Shown here: positions 1 through 8,140 of the stretch, one piece after another
How positions within the stretch are numbered: the stretch's first letter is position 1
Layout of the letters: each line of letters opens with the position of its first letter
Assembly (NCBI RefSeq): GCF_900105065.1
Contig: NZ_LT629749.1
Coordinates: 558,001 to 622,000, forward strand
From: Friedmanniella luteola
GTDB taxonomy: Bacteria; Actinomycetota; Actinomycetes; Propionibacteriales; Propionibacteriaceae
Reading direction: 5' to 3'
Length of the DNA: 64,000 nucleotides
The notes under the pieces: generated by a model
What the model was told of the DNA's origin: nothing
Databases searched by the model: none
What the model saw: the letters and a program-made list of their open reading frames with translations, nothing else
Position numbers and translations under genes: made by a program

Positions 1-1652
1 TCCGCCTGGGGAGCCGGGGCCTGGCACCCGTTGAAGGGGTCGGGCAGGGGCGGCACCGTGCCGGCCAGCGTCGGCCGCTCCCGCGCCTGCAGCAGCTGCT
101 CGACGGCGTGGCCGAGACCGAGCAGGGCGGGCTCCTCCAGGCAGCCGGCCGCCATCCACAACCCCACCGGCCGGGTCTCGCGGACGAAGCCGATCGGCAC
201 CGAGAGGCTCGGGTAGCCGGCGGTGGCCGCGACGGAGGTGGCGAAGCTGTTCGAGGGCGTCAGGACGGCGTCGAAGCCCTGCCGCCGGTAGCCGTCGATG
301 ACGCCGCGCCCGAACGCCTGGCTCGTGGCCTTGGCCGCCCGGTACCCGGGGTCGCGCAGGTCGCCGCTGGTGGCCTCGGCCAGCTCGAAGACCTCCTGGC
401 CGAACCAGGCGAGCTCGGTGCCGCACTGCGCCCGGTTGAAGGCGATCAGGTCGGCGAGGGTCCGGAGGTCGGTGTTCCGCAGCGTGGACAGGTACTGCTG
501 GATCTGCACCTTGAACTCGAACAGCAGCACCGTGAACTCGTCGTCGAGGGGGATGCGACCGCTGGCGTCCGGCTGGGCCGGGTCGAGCGACGTGACCTCC
601 TCGACCACGGCGCCGGCCCGCCGCAGCCGCCGGAGGACCGTCTCGGTGAGGGCCAGCGCGTCCTCGTCGCCGGGACCGTAGTCCCCCGTGACGTAGCGCA
701 GGTCGTAGGCCAGCCGGGCGTGCCGCAGCCCCCGGCGGTCCAGGTGCTCCGCGTAGGAGCGGGGGACGCGGTGCCCCAGCACCCGGCGTCCCGGCACGCG
801 GAGCGTGTCGAGCAGGAGCGCCGCGTCGCGGACGGTGCGGGCCATCGGACCGGCGGTGTCCTGCGACGCGGCGATCGGGATGATGCCCCGGCCCGAGACC
901 AGGCCGACCGTCGGCTTGAGGCCCACGATCGACTGCTCCCCGGCCGGGGAGAGGATCGACCCGTCGGTCTCGGTGCCGACGGCGACGACGCTCAGCCCGG
1001 CGGCCACGGCCGCGGCCGAGCCCGAGGAGGACCCGCTGGGGTCCAACCCGAGGTCGTACGGGTTGCGGGTGAAGCCGCCGCGGGCGCTCCAGCCGTTGAT
1101 CGAGTCGAACCCCCGGAAGTTGGCCCACTCGGACAGGTTCGCCTTGCCGAGCACCACCGCCCCCGCGCGCCGGAGCTGGCGGACCAGGGGCGCGTCGGCC
1201 GGGACCTCGCTGCCCACCAGCGCCAGCGATCCGGCCGTGGTCTCCATCCGGTCGTCCGTGGCGATGTTGTCCTTGACCAGCACGGGGATGCCGTGCAGGG
1301 GTCCCCGCAGGTGGCCGGCGCGCCGTTCGGCGTCGCGTCGGCGGGCGATGCGGAGGGCGTCGGGGTTGGTCTCGATGACCGCGTGCAGGACGGGGTTCAG
1401 CTCGGCGATCCGGGCGAGGAACCCTGCGGTGAGTCCCGCGCTGGTCACCCGACCCCGGCGCATCCAGCGCTGCAGGGTGCCGATGTCCGTCTCGAACCAC
1501 GGCGCGCCCGGGTGCCGCCGGGTGTGCTGCGCCACCCCGGCCGTGTCGACGGTGGCCCCGGCGGGCAGGACCACGGTCGAGCCGACGGCCAGGGCGGTCA
1601 GGCCCCCGGCTCCGAGCTCCAGGAACCTGCGACGGTCGATGGTGTCGGTCAT
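1..1652 (-). CDS. Secreted amidase, amidase-signature family (3' end outside window)
   Basis: Start is the ATG at 1652, and the frame stays open to the window edge, so the C-terminus is missing (about 550 codons seen). The N-terminus has a twin-arginine motif (RRRFLELGAG) followed by a hydrophobic stretch, pointing to Tat export. Family motifs are visible: LVKDN for the catalytic Lys, the Gly/Ser-rich GSSSGSAAAVAAGL loop with the cis-Ser, and GTETDGSI for the nucleophile Ser. These define the Ser-cisSer-Lys amidase-signature fold that hydrolyses amide bonds. The substrate cannot be read from sequence. The gene stands alone, with the next gene (TetR) on the same strand behind it. The family is sure; the physiological role is not. 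Confidence 0.9.
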   Translation of the reverse strand, partial: MTDTIDRRRFLELGAGGLTALAVGSTVVLPAGATVDTAGVAQHTRRHPGAPWFETDIGTLQRWMRRGRVTSAGLTAGFLARIAELNPVLHAVIETNPDALRIARRRDAERRAGHLRGPLHGIPVLVKDNIATDDRMETTAGSLALVGSEVPADAPLVRQLRRAGAVVLGKANLSEWANFRGFDSINGWSARGGFTRNPYDLGLDPSGSSSGSAAAVAAGLSVVAVGTETDGSILSPAGEQSIVGLKPTVGLVSGRGIIPIAASQDTAGPMARTVRDAALLLDTLRVPGRRVLGHRVPRSYAEHLDRRGLRHARLAYDLRYVTGDYGPGDEDALALTETVLRRLRRAGAVVEEVTSLDPAQPDASGRIPLDDEFTVLLFEFKVQIQQYLSTLRNTDLRTLADLIAFNRAQCGTELAWFGQEVFELAEATSGDLRDPGYRAAKATSQAFGRGVIDGYRRQGFDAVLTPSNSFATSVAATAGYPSLSVPIGFVRETRPVGLWMAAGCLEEPALLGLGHAVEQLLQARERPTLAGTVPPLPDPFNGCQAPAPQA

Positions 1653-1787
1653 GGCGTCCCCCGGGTCTGCGGCAGCGTGCTCTCGACGCTAGTGCGGGCG
1701 GGGCGGGGTGGGGCCGGGGGTGATGAACTTCCCCCAGGCGGTCGGACCGGGCGCCATACCCACCTGCCCACCGGTCCGGCGGGGGGC

Positions 1788-2393
1788 CTACCGGCTGATG
1801 GCGGCGACGACCAGGCGGGCCAGCTCGGCGTAGGCCTGGGCGTCGTCGAGCCCGGTGGCGGCGCCGATCTCGCCCGAGGTGATGCGTCGCATGGTCGCGG
1901 TGACGACCTCACCGACGAAGGCGGCGGGGACCCGGCGGAAGGCGCCGGCGCGGATGCCGTCGTCGATCAGCTCCCGGACCCGGGCCGCGGCCGCGGCGGT
2001 GTTCTGCTCGTAGACCTCCGCGGCGGGGGCGAAGGCGGCGACGTCGGCCCGGAAGGCGGGCCCGGCCGCCCGCAGCTGCTCGGCGACCGCCTCCAGGTAC
2101 CGGGTCACCCGGCGCGCGGGGGAGCGGGTGCCCGCGAGCGCCTCCTCGACGGCGGCGGTCGCCCGGCGGAAGAACTGCCGGACCACGAGCAGGGCCAGCT
2201 GCTCCTTGCTGTCGGCGAGCGCGTAGAGGGTCCGCTTGGAGCAGCCGAGACGGGCCGCGACGTCCTCGACGGTGGCGGCGCTGAACCCCTCGGCCAGCAC
2301 CAGCTCCACCAGCCCGTCCTGCAGCTGGCGCTGGCGGGGGGTCAGCCGGCGGGGCCCCACGGGCGCCGGCGGCGCGGGTACAGTGCTCTGCAT
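1788..2393 (-). CDS. TetR-family transcriptional regulator
   Basis: This 201-aa protein has an N-terminal helix-turn-helix (about residues 18-65; FSAATVEDVAARLGCSKRTLYALADSKE) and a helical C-terminal ligand domain. It is divergent from an acyl-CoA dehydrogenase operon, and a 9-bp inverted repeat lies two bases before its start codon. The most economical role is autorepression plus control of the fatty-acid-type operon in response to an acyl-CoA ligand. The TetR assignment is from sequence; the ligand is inference. No strong Shine-Dalgarno precedes the ATG. Confidence 0.88.
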   Translation of the reverse strand: MQSTVPAPPAPVGPRRLTPRQRQLQDGLVELVLAEGFSAATVEDVAARLGCSKRTLYALADSKEQLALLVVRQFFRRATAAVEEALAGTRSPARRVTRYLEAVAEQLRAAGPAFRADVAAFAPAAEVYEQNTAAAAARVRELIDDGIRAGAFRRVPAAFVGEVVTATMRRITSGEIGAATGLDDAQAYAELARLVVAAISR

Positions 2394-2394
2394 G

Positions 2395-2424
2395 GCGGTA
2401 CCACCGTACTGCCGCTGGTACCGC
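2395..2424. promoter_or_regulatory. Candidate TetR operator between divergent genes
   Basis: A perfect 9-bp inverted repeat, GCGGTACCA at 2395-2403 and TGGTACCGC at 2416-2424, has a 12-base spacer. It sits in the 73-base gap between the TetR gene and the acyl-CoA dehydrogenase gene. Position and symmetry fit an operator bound by the adjacent TetR. Confidence 0.6.
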
Positions 2425-2466
2425 TCCGACGTCCGACCCGGCGCCGGTGGACGAGGAGGTCCGACC

Positions 2467-3639
2467 GTGGCCGTCGAACGACTGCTGCCGACCGACGAGG
2501 GCGCCGAGCTGGTCGCCCTCGTCCGCGAGGTCGCCCGGGCGGAGCTGGTCCCGCGCGCTGCGGCCGACGAGGCCGCCGGCCGCTACCCGCGCGACGTGTT
2601 CGCGATGCTCGGCGGGCTGGGCCTGCTCGGGATGCCCTACCCCGAGGAGCTCGGCGGGCTGGGCCAGCCCTACGAGGTGTACCTCCAGGCGCTGGAGGAG
2701 GTGGCCGCGGCCTGGATGAGCGTCGGCGTCGGCGTCTCGGTGCACGTGATGAGCTGCCACCCGCTCGCCACCTGGGGGACGCCGGCCCAGCAGGAGCGCC
2801 TGCTGCCCGACCTCGTCGGCGGGGACCGGCTCGGCGCCTACGCCCTCTCCGAGCCCCAGGCCGGCTCCGACATCGCCGGGCTCACCAGTCGCGCCAAGCG
2901 CTCCGACGAGGGCTACGCGCTGCACGGGACCAAGGCGTGGGTCACGCACGGCTCGCAGGCCGACGTCTACACCGTCTTCGCCCGGGTGGGGGAGTCACCG
3001 CCTGCCGGGCTCACCTGCTTCCTGGTGCCCGGGGACGCGCCCGGGCTGGGCTTCGGCGCCCCCGAGCGGAAGATGGGGCTGAGCTCCTCGGTCACCGCGG
3101 GGCTGCACCTCGACGGGGTCGCGGTCGGGGACGACCGACGGATCGGCGCGGAGGGCCAGGGGATGCGGATCGCGCTCTCGGCGCTGGACTCGGGCCGGCT
3201 CGGCATCGCCGCCTGCGCCACGGGGCTGGCGCAGGCCGCGCTGGACCTCGCCGTGGGCTACGCGCAGGAGCGCCGGCAGTTCGGCCGGGCCGTCGCGGAG
3301 TTCCAGGGGATGCAGTTCCTGCTGGCGGACATGGCCGCCGCCGTGGACAGCGCCCGGGCGACCTACCTGCTCGCGGCCCGCAAGCGCGACGCCGGGATGG
3401 CCTTCACCCGGGACGCCGCCGTCGCCAAGCTCGTGGCGACCGACGCGGCCATGCGGGTGACGACCGACGCCGTGCAGGTGCTCGGCGGGTACGGCTACAC
3501 CACCGACTTCCCCGCCGAGCGCTTCATGCGGGAGGCCAAGGTCACCCAGATCTTCGAGGGCACCAACCAGATCCAGCGGCTGGTCATCGGCCGGCAGCTG
3601 CTCGGCTCGCTCGGCGGGAGCTCCCGTGCGGCTCGGTGA
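2467..3639 (+). CDS. Acyl-CoA dehydrogenase
   Basis: The protein has 390 aa from a GTG at 2467, chosen because a strong GAGGAGG Shine-Dalgarno lies just upstream and the length then matches the family. The FAD flavoenzyme motifs are intact: YALSEPQAGSD in the middle domain, ERRQFGRAVAEFQGMQ, and GGYGYTTDFPAERFMREAK followed by IFEGTNQIQ, whose Glu is the catalytic base position in short/medium-chain enzymes. It oxidises an acyl-CoA to the 2-enoyl-CoA with electrons passed to ETF. It is first in an operon with an SDR dehydrogenase (14-bp overlap) and a small kinase, suggesting degradation of a branched or short acyl-CoA. The exact chain specificity is not visible. Confidence 0.92.
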   Translation: MAVERLLPTDEGAELVALVREVARAELVPRAAADEAAGRYPRDVFAMLGGLGLLGMPYPEELGGLGQPYEVYLQALEEVAAAWMSVGVGVSVHVMSCHPLATWGTPAQQERLLPDLVGGDRLGAYALSEPQAGSDIAGLTSRAKRSDEGYALHGTKAWVTHGSQADVYTVFARVGESPPAGLTCFLVPGDAPGLGFGAPERKMGLSSSVTAGLHLDGVAVGDDRRIGAEGQGMRIALSALDSGRLGIAACATGLAQAALDLAVGYAQERRQFGRAVAEFQGMQFLLADMAAAVDSARATYLLAARKRDAGMAFTRDAAVAKLVATDAAMRVTTDAVQVLGGYGYTTDFPAERFMREAKVTQIFEGTNQIQRLVIGRQLLGSLGGSSRAAR

Positions 3640-4390
3640 GGACGACGTCGTCCTGGTCACCGGCGGCGCCTCCGGCCTCGGCGAGGCGACCGTCCGGGCG
3701 CTGCTGGCGAGCGGTGCGCAGGCCGTCCTCGTCGACCTGCCCGGATCGCGCGGGTCCGATCTCGCGGCCGAGCTGGGGCCGCGGGCGGTCTTCGCGGCCG
3801 CGGACGTCCGCGACCCCGACCAGCTGGCCGCCGCGCTCGCCACCGCCACGGCGCACGGGGCGCTCCGGGTCGCGGTCAGCTGCGCGGGCGTGGCGACGCC
3901 GGGCCGGGTCGTCGGGCGGAAGGGCGTGCTGCCGCTGGCCGACTTCCAGCGGGTCGTCGAGATCAACCTCGTCGGCACCTTCAACCTGCTGCGGCTGGCC
4001 GCGGAGGCGATGGGCGGGAACGCGCCGCTGGACGGCGACCGCGGGCTGGTCGTGATGACCGCCAGCGTCGCCGCCTTCGACGGCCAGGTGGGGCAGGCGG
4101 CCTACGCCGCCAGCAAGGGCGGGGTCGCCGCGCTGACCCTGCCGGCTGCCCGCGACCTCGCCGACCGGGCCGTCCGGGTGATGACGATCGCGCCGGGGGT
4201 GATGGAGACGCCGATGCTGGCCGGCCTGCCGGAGGAGACCCGGACCTCGCTGGAGGCGCTGGTGCCCCACCCGGCCCGGCTGGGTCGTCCCGCCGAGTAC
4301 GCGCAGCTGGTGGAGGCGCTGGTGGCCAACCCGCTGCTGAACGGCGAGGTCATCCGGCTCGACGGGGCGCTGCGGATGCCGCCGCGGTGA
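3626..4390 (+). CDS. SDR-family oxidoreductase (3-hydroxyacyl-CoA dehydrogenase type)
   Basis: This 254-aa classical short-chain dehydrogenase starts at GTG 3626 inside the end of the previous gene. The cofactor motif TGGASGLGEAT is at residues 12-22, and the YAASK catalytic Tyr/Lys with an upstream Ser in TASVAAF is intact. The Asp-rich LVDLPGS after strand 2 favours NAD(H). The sequence style (MTIAPGVMETPML near the end) resembles HSD17B10-like type-2 3-hydroxyacyl-CoA dehydrogenases, which fits a beta-oxidation step after the neighbouring acyl-CoA dehydrogenase. The overlap implies translational coupling. The substrate is inferred from context. Confidence 0.88.
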   Translation: MRLGEDDVVLVTGGASGLGEATVRALLASGAQAVLVDLPGSRGSDLAAELGPRAVFAAADVRDPDQLAAALATATAHGALRVAVSCAGVATPGRVVGRKGVLPLADFQRVVEINLVGTFNLLRLAAEAMGGNAPLDGDRGLVVMTASVAAFDGQVGQAAYAASKGGVAALTLPAARDLADRAVRVMTIAPGVMETPMLAGLPEETRTSLEALVPHPARLGRPAEYAQLVEALVANPLLNGEVIRLDGALRMPPR

Positions 4391-4968
4391 CGGCGCCGCT
4401 CGCCGCGCGGGTGGTGCTGCTGACCGGGCCGATCGCCGCGGGCAAGAGCACCGTCGCCGCCCGGCTGACGGAGCGGCTGGTGGCCGCCGGCCGCAGCGTC
4501 GCCTGCACCGACCACGACGACGTCGCCCGGCTGGGACACGTCCCCGGCGGGCTGACCGAGGAGCACTGGGACCGGGCCCACGTCACCCAGGGCGTGCTGG
4601 TGGGGGCGCTGCTGGCGGAGCCGTTCGACGTCGTGGTCGTGCACGGGCCGGTCTACAGCCCCGAGGAGACGGCGGCGGTGCTGGCCCACGTGCCGCCGGG
4701 GGCCGGGGTGCGGCGGGTGCTGCTCACCTGCCCGCTGGGCACGGCCGGCGACCGGGTGACGGGCGACCCCGAGCGCGGGGTCTCCCGTGAGCTGGACTTC
4801 CTGCGCCGCACCCACGAGCGCTTCTGGGCGCTCCGGCCGGGGATCGTGGCCGACCTCGTGGTCGACACCGGCCGCAGCGACGTCGACGCGGTGTGCGCGC
4901 AGGTCGAGGCGCTGCTGCGCTCCGACCGCCCTCCCGCGCCCGGTGCACCCGGCGTGGGCTCGCCGTAG
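4387..4968 (+). CDS. P-loop ATPase / small-molecule kinase-like protein
   Basis: The protein has 193 aa with a Walker A motif GPIAAGKST at about residues 13-21 and an Asp pair (TDHDDVARLG) in the nucleoside/shikimate-kinase-like position. The start GTG overlaps the SDR stop as GTGA, so it is the third gene of the acyl-CoA dehydrogenase operon. The fold is a P-loop kinase (AAA_33 style). No substrate signature is recognised. Its link with acyl-CoA metabolism is by position only. The gene ends 15 bases from the convergent DUF4032 gene. Confidence 0.7.
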   Translation: MTAPLAARVVLLTGPIAAGKSTVAARLTERLVAAGRSVACTDHDDVARLGHVPGGLTEEHWDRAHVTQGVLVGALLAEPFDVVVVHGPVYSPEETAAVLAHVPPGAGVRRVLLTCPLGTAGDRVTGDPERGVSRELDFLRRTHERFWALRPGIVADLVVDTGRSDVDAVCAQVEALLRSDRPPAPGAPGVGSP

Positions 4969-4983
4969 CGGCGCGGGAGCGGA

Positions 4984-6366
4984 TCAGCCCCGGGCGGCGC
5001 GGGCGCGCAGGGCGGCGATGTCGAGGTACTCCTGGGCCGGCGGCTCGTCCTCACCCGGAGCCTCACCCGCGTCCTCCCACGGGTCGTACGGCTTGTCGGT
5101 CTCGTCGTCGACGTAGCCCTGGGAGGGGTCGAAGGGGTTGGCGAGCGGCCCCATCGACTCCATCGCCGAGAGCGCGATCTGCTCGTCGGGCAGGTTCTGC
5201 AGCACGTCGTCCATGTAGCTCTGCGCGGCCTCGGAGATCGGGATCTCCCGGCCGGCCTTCTCGCCCATGAACCAGCGGTGCTCGAGCACCTCGTGGTACA
5301 GCTCGGCCGGCTCCAGCTTCTTGCGCATCTCGTTGGGGACCAGGTTGACCACCGGCTCGAAGCGGTTGGTCAGCCACTGGTGGGCGACGATCGACTCGTC
5401 GGCCCCCTGCTGGTCGGTCCGCGCCCGGTAGGCGTCGAGGTCGTTCAGCAGCCGCCGCGCCTGGTTCTCCTCGGTGTCCAGCCCGGTCAGCCGGAGCAGC
5501 CGCCGGGAGTGGTGGCCGGCGTCGACGACCTTGGGCTGGATGCGGATCGTCGAGCCGGCGAAGTCGGTGGTGATGTCCAGCTCGGCGACGTCGAAGCCGA
5601 GCGCGTTCAGCCGCCGGACGCGGCCCTCGATCCGGTGCATCTCGCTGCCGTCGAACTCCTCCACCTCGGTGAGCTCCAGCCACAGCTCGCGGTAGCGGCT
5701 CTCGATGGTCTGCACCAGCGTCAGCGGGTCCAGGTTGGCGTCCAGCAGGCCGCCCGCCTCCAGGTCGCAGAACTCGCCGAACAGGTTGACCCGGGCGATC
5801 TGCAGGTCGTGCTCGCGCTGGCCGTCGCTGAGCTGGTCGTGCAGCTCGCCCGTCTCGGCGTCGACGAGGTAGGCGGCGAACGAGCCGGCGTCACGGCGGA
5901 AGAGGGTGTTGGAGAGCGAGACGTCCCCCCACAGGAAGCCGATCAGGTGCAGCCGGGCCAGCAGCACCACCATGGCGTCGACCAGCCGGTTGACGGTGTC
6001 CTGGCGGACGCCCCGGCTGAACAGCGAGCGGTAGGGCAGCGAGAACTGCAGGTGCTTGGTGATGAGGATCGGGTCGAGCGGTCCGCCGTCGCGGTCGATG
6101 CGGGTGGTGACGACGCCGACCGGCTGGACCGAGGGGGTGTCGAGCCGGGTGAGGTCGCGCAGCAGCCGGTACTCGTGCCGGGCGAGGTGCTCCAGCACCT
6201 CCTTGACCGCGTAGACGTCGGTGCCCACCCGGACGAAGCGGACGACGTGCCGCGAGATGCCGCGGGGGAGGGCCACCAGGCTCTCCTCGGGCCACTCGGC
6301 GAGCGGCGTCTCCCAGGGCAGCGTGATCAACCGCGCGTCCGGCTTCGCCGACAGGAACCTGGGCAT
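4984..6366 (-). CDS. DUF4032 domain-containing protein
   Basis: This 460-aa actinobacterial conserved protein has an N-terminal half like a lipopolysaccharide-kinase/protein-kinase-like fold. VRVGTDVYAVKEVLEHLARHEYRLL looks like a Lys/Glu pair, and HLIGFLWGDVSLSNTLF looks like a degenerate catalytic loop; the DUF4032 domain follows. The C-terminus is acidic and low complexity. The biochemical role is unknown in the family as far as I know. It is convergent with the kinase-like gene and divergent from the gene at 6453. Confidence 0.85.
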   Translation of the reverse strand: MPRFLSAKPDARLITLPWETPLAEWPEESLVALPRGISRHVVRFVRVGTDVYAVKEVLEHLARHEYRLLRDLTRLDTPSVQPVGVVTTRIDRDGGPLDPILITKHLQFSLPYRSLFSRGVRQDTVNRLVDAMVVLLARLHLIGFLWGDVSLSNTLFRRDAGSFAAYLVDAETGELHDQLSDGQREHDLQIARVNLFGEFCDLEAGGLLDANLDPLTLVQTIESRYRELWLELTEVEEFDGSEMHRIEGRVRRLNALGFDVAELDITTDFAGSTIRIQPKVVDAGHHSRRLLRLTGLDTEENQARRLLNDLDAYRARTDQQGADESIVAHQWLTNRFEPVVNLVPNEMRKKLEPAELYHEVLEHRWFMGEKAGREIPISEAAQSYMDDVLQNLPDEQIALSAMESMGPLANPFDPSQGYVDDETDKPYDPWEDAGEAPGEDEPPAQEYLDIAALRARAARG

Positions 6367-6452
6367 GCCGTCATCTTGTCACCGAGGTCCAGCGGGGTGA
6401 CGGACGATCCGGGGTCGACCCGGGGGACGTCCCGCCGCCTAGGCTGACCGGC

Positions 6453-7367
6453 GTGACCGACCTGCTGCCCGCGCCCGCCGGGTCGCCGGTCGTGCTGGCC
6501 GAGCCGGACTGGACGGGGCGCCGCGACGCGCACCACGCCCGGGTCGACGGCTGGCTGGCCGGTCACCGGGAGCGGCGCAGCCGGGGTCGCAGCCACCCCG
6601 TCGAGGACTTCCTGTTCGAGTACTACAACCAGCGGCCCTACCAGCTGCGGCGCTGGCACCCCGGGCCCGGCGTCGTGCTCGCCGGGCCGGCCGCCGGGGA
6701 GCTGCTCGACTGGCGCGGCTACGTCGCGGTGGCCGACGGCGTCACGCTCGACACGGCGACGGTGCTCGCGGCGCGCCTCGGCACCGTCCGGTGGGTGCGC
6801 GACCTGCTCGCCGCCACGGCCGGCCGGGCCGGCCACTTCGGCTGCTTCGGCCTGCACGAGTGGGCGATGGTCTACCGGCAGAGCGCCGACGAGCTGCGCC
6901 ACCCCGGCTGGCCGCTGCGGATGCCCGCCGAGGACGTCGCGGCCGTCGTCGAGGAGCGCGGGGTCCGCTGCGGCCACGTCGACGCCTTCCGCTTCTTCAC
7001 CCCGGCGGCGCGGCCGCTCAACCTGCTGCAGCCGACGCGCGCCGACCAGCAGGCGCTGGAGCAGCCGGGTTGCCTGCACGCCAACATGGACCTCTACAAG
7101 TGGGCCTACAAGCTCAGCCCGCTGGTGCCGTCCGACCTCGTCGCCGACGCCTTCGCGCTGGCCCGCGAGATCCGCGAGCTGGACATGCGCGCCAGCCCGT
7201 ACGACTTCGGCGCGCTGGGCCTGCAGGCCGTGCCGGTCGAGACGCCGGAGGGGCGGGCCGCCTACGCCGCGGCGCAGCGGGCCTTCGCCGTCCGGTCCGC
7301 ACCCCTGCGGCAGCGGCTGCTCGACCTGCTCGCCGACCTCGCCCCTGAGCCGGTCCCCGCCCCCTGA
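6453..7367 (+). CDS. Conserved actinobacterial protein, often labelled 3-methyladenine DNA glycosylase
   Basis: This 304-aa protein has the run HPVEDFLFEYYNQRPYQLRRWHPG at about residues 50-72, seen in actinobacterial proteins usually named 3-methyladenine DNA glycosylase. I see no helix-hairpin-helix or AlkA/Tag catalytic motif that would prove this, so the function is uncertain. The start GTG at 6453 lies 7 bases after TAGGCT (6439-6445 region), a -10 box placed for a leaderless transcript. The last codons and the stop are written in a 19-bp tandem repeat, so the tail PEPVPAP is probably a repeat-driven extension. Confidence 0.7.
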   Translation: MTDLLPAPAGSPVVLAEPDWTGRRDAHHARVDGWLAGHRERRSRGRSHPVEDFLFEYYNQRPYQLRRWHPGPGVVLAGPAAGELLDWRGYVAVADGVTLDTATVLAARLGTVRWVRDLLAATAGRAGHFGCFGLHEWAMVYRQSADELRHPGWPLRMPAEDVAAVVEERGVRCGHVDAFRFFTPAARPLNLLQPTRADQQALEQPGCLHANMDLYKWAYKLSPLVPSDLVADAFALAREIRELDMRASPYDFGALGLQAVPVETPEGRAAYAAAQRAFAVRSAPLRQRLLDLLADLAPEPVPAP

Positions 7368-7420
7368 GCCTGTCCCTGCCGCCTGAGCCTGTCCCCGCCC
7401 CCTGAGCCTGTCGAAGGGCC
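7344..7420. repeat. Four 19-bp tandem units ending in a REP-like CCTGAGCCTGTCGAAGGG
   Basis: Units begin at 7344, 7363, 7382 and 7401 with an exact 19-base period (CCTGAGCCTGTCCCCGCCC type). The last carries the full form CCCTGAGCCTGTCGAAGGGC. The first unit overlaps the 3' end of the preceding gene and supplies its stop codon. The same motif recurs at 24331-24406 and, as a variant, at 26901-26947, always at gene ends. Confidence 0.8.
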
Positions 7421-7505
7421 CTCCTCGGGCCAGCGGGTGCTGGAGATCTGCGTCGGGGGCCGTTCATCGCGGCGGTCGTCCAGCAGGTTCGCGGCCCCGA
7501 GGAGC

Positions 7506-8072
7506 TCAGCGGGCGGGAGGCCGGACCAGGCGGTACATCGGGCGGTGGAACCAGCTGGGGCCGCACGTCAGGGTGCCGCCGTCGGGGGCGAAGCCGTGGC
7601 GGCGGTAGAAGCGGTCGGCGCGGGGGTTGCCGTCCAGGATCCACAGGTAGGTCGCGTGGTCGCCGACGGCGGCGTCGAGCAGCCGCCGGCCCAGGCCGGT
7701 GCCGTGGGTCCGGGCCCGGGTGTAGAGGTGGTGCAGCTGCCAGCCGACGTCGGTCGGCGGGGCGCCGAGGGCACGCTCCCAGTCCTGCGTGCCCGGGCCG
7801 GAGCGGACGACGCCCACCACCTCCCCGTCGGGGTCGCGGGCCAGCCACGCGTGCGTCCGGGGTTCGGGCTGCTCGTCCGCCGCGGCCCAGGCGGCCCGGG
7901 TCTGCGCCACGGTGTCCGGGATCGCCTGCCGGTGCTGCTCGGCGAACGCCGGCGGCATGATCGCGGCGTAGGTCTCGGTCAGGCAGTCGACGTGGCAGCG
8001 GACGTAGGCCTCGGCGTCGTCGAGGGTGACGGGGCGCAGGGTGACGAGGCGGGGGTCGTGCTCGGCGGGCAT
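7506..8072 (-). CDS. GNAT-family N-acetyltransferase
   Basis: The protein has 188 aa from ATG 8072, preceded by GAGGAGCT as ribosome binding site; the frame is open much further upstream, but that part has no coding character. The GNAT core is visible: LRPVTLDDAEAYVRCHVDCL at the N-terminus, the motif A region LHHLYTRARTHGTGLGRRLLDAA (acetyl-CoA pyrophosphate loop), and NPRADRFYRRHGFAPDG near the C-terminus. It transfers an acetyl group from acetyl-CoA to an unknown amine. It is divergent from the NUDIX gene. Confidence 0.88.
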   Translation of the reverse strand: MPAEHDPRLVTLRPVTLDDAEAYVRCHVDCLTETYAAIMPPAFAEQHRQAIPDTVAQTRAAWAAADEQPEPRTHAWLARDPDGEVVGVVRSGPGTQDWERALGAPPTDVGWQLHHLYTRARTHGTGLGRRLLDAAVGDHATYLWILDGNPRADRFYRRHGFAPDGGTLTCGPSWFHRPMYRLVRPPAR

Positions 8073-8140
8073 CCGGGAGCTCCTCGGAGGGGTCGGTGGC
8101 CGGGCCACGCTAGCGCGCGGGGCCGCCCTACCATCGGGTG

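Noticed and set aside
108-4055. A 1315-codon open frame on the plus strand across the amidase, TetR, dehydrogenase and SDR genes, with many similar long frames elsewhere
   Set aside because: High-GC shadow frame: rich in Arg, Gly and Pro, no domains, and it lies across well-supported genes in other frames.
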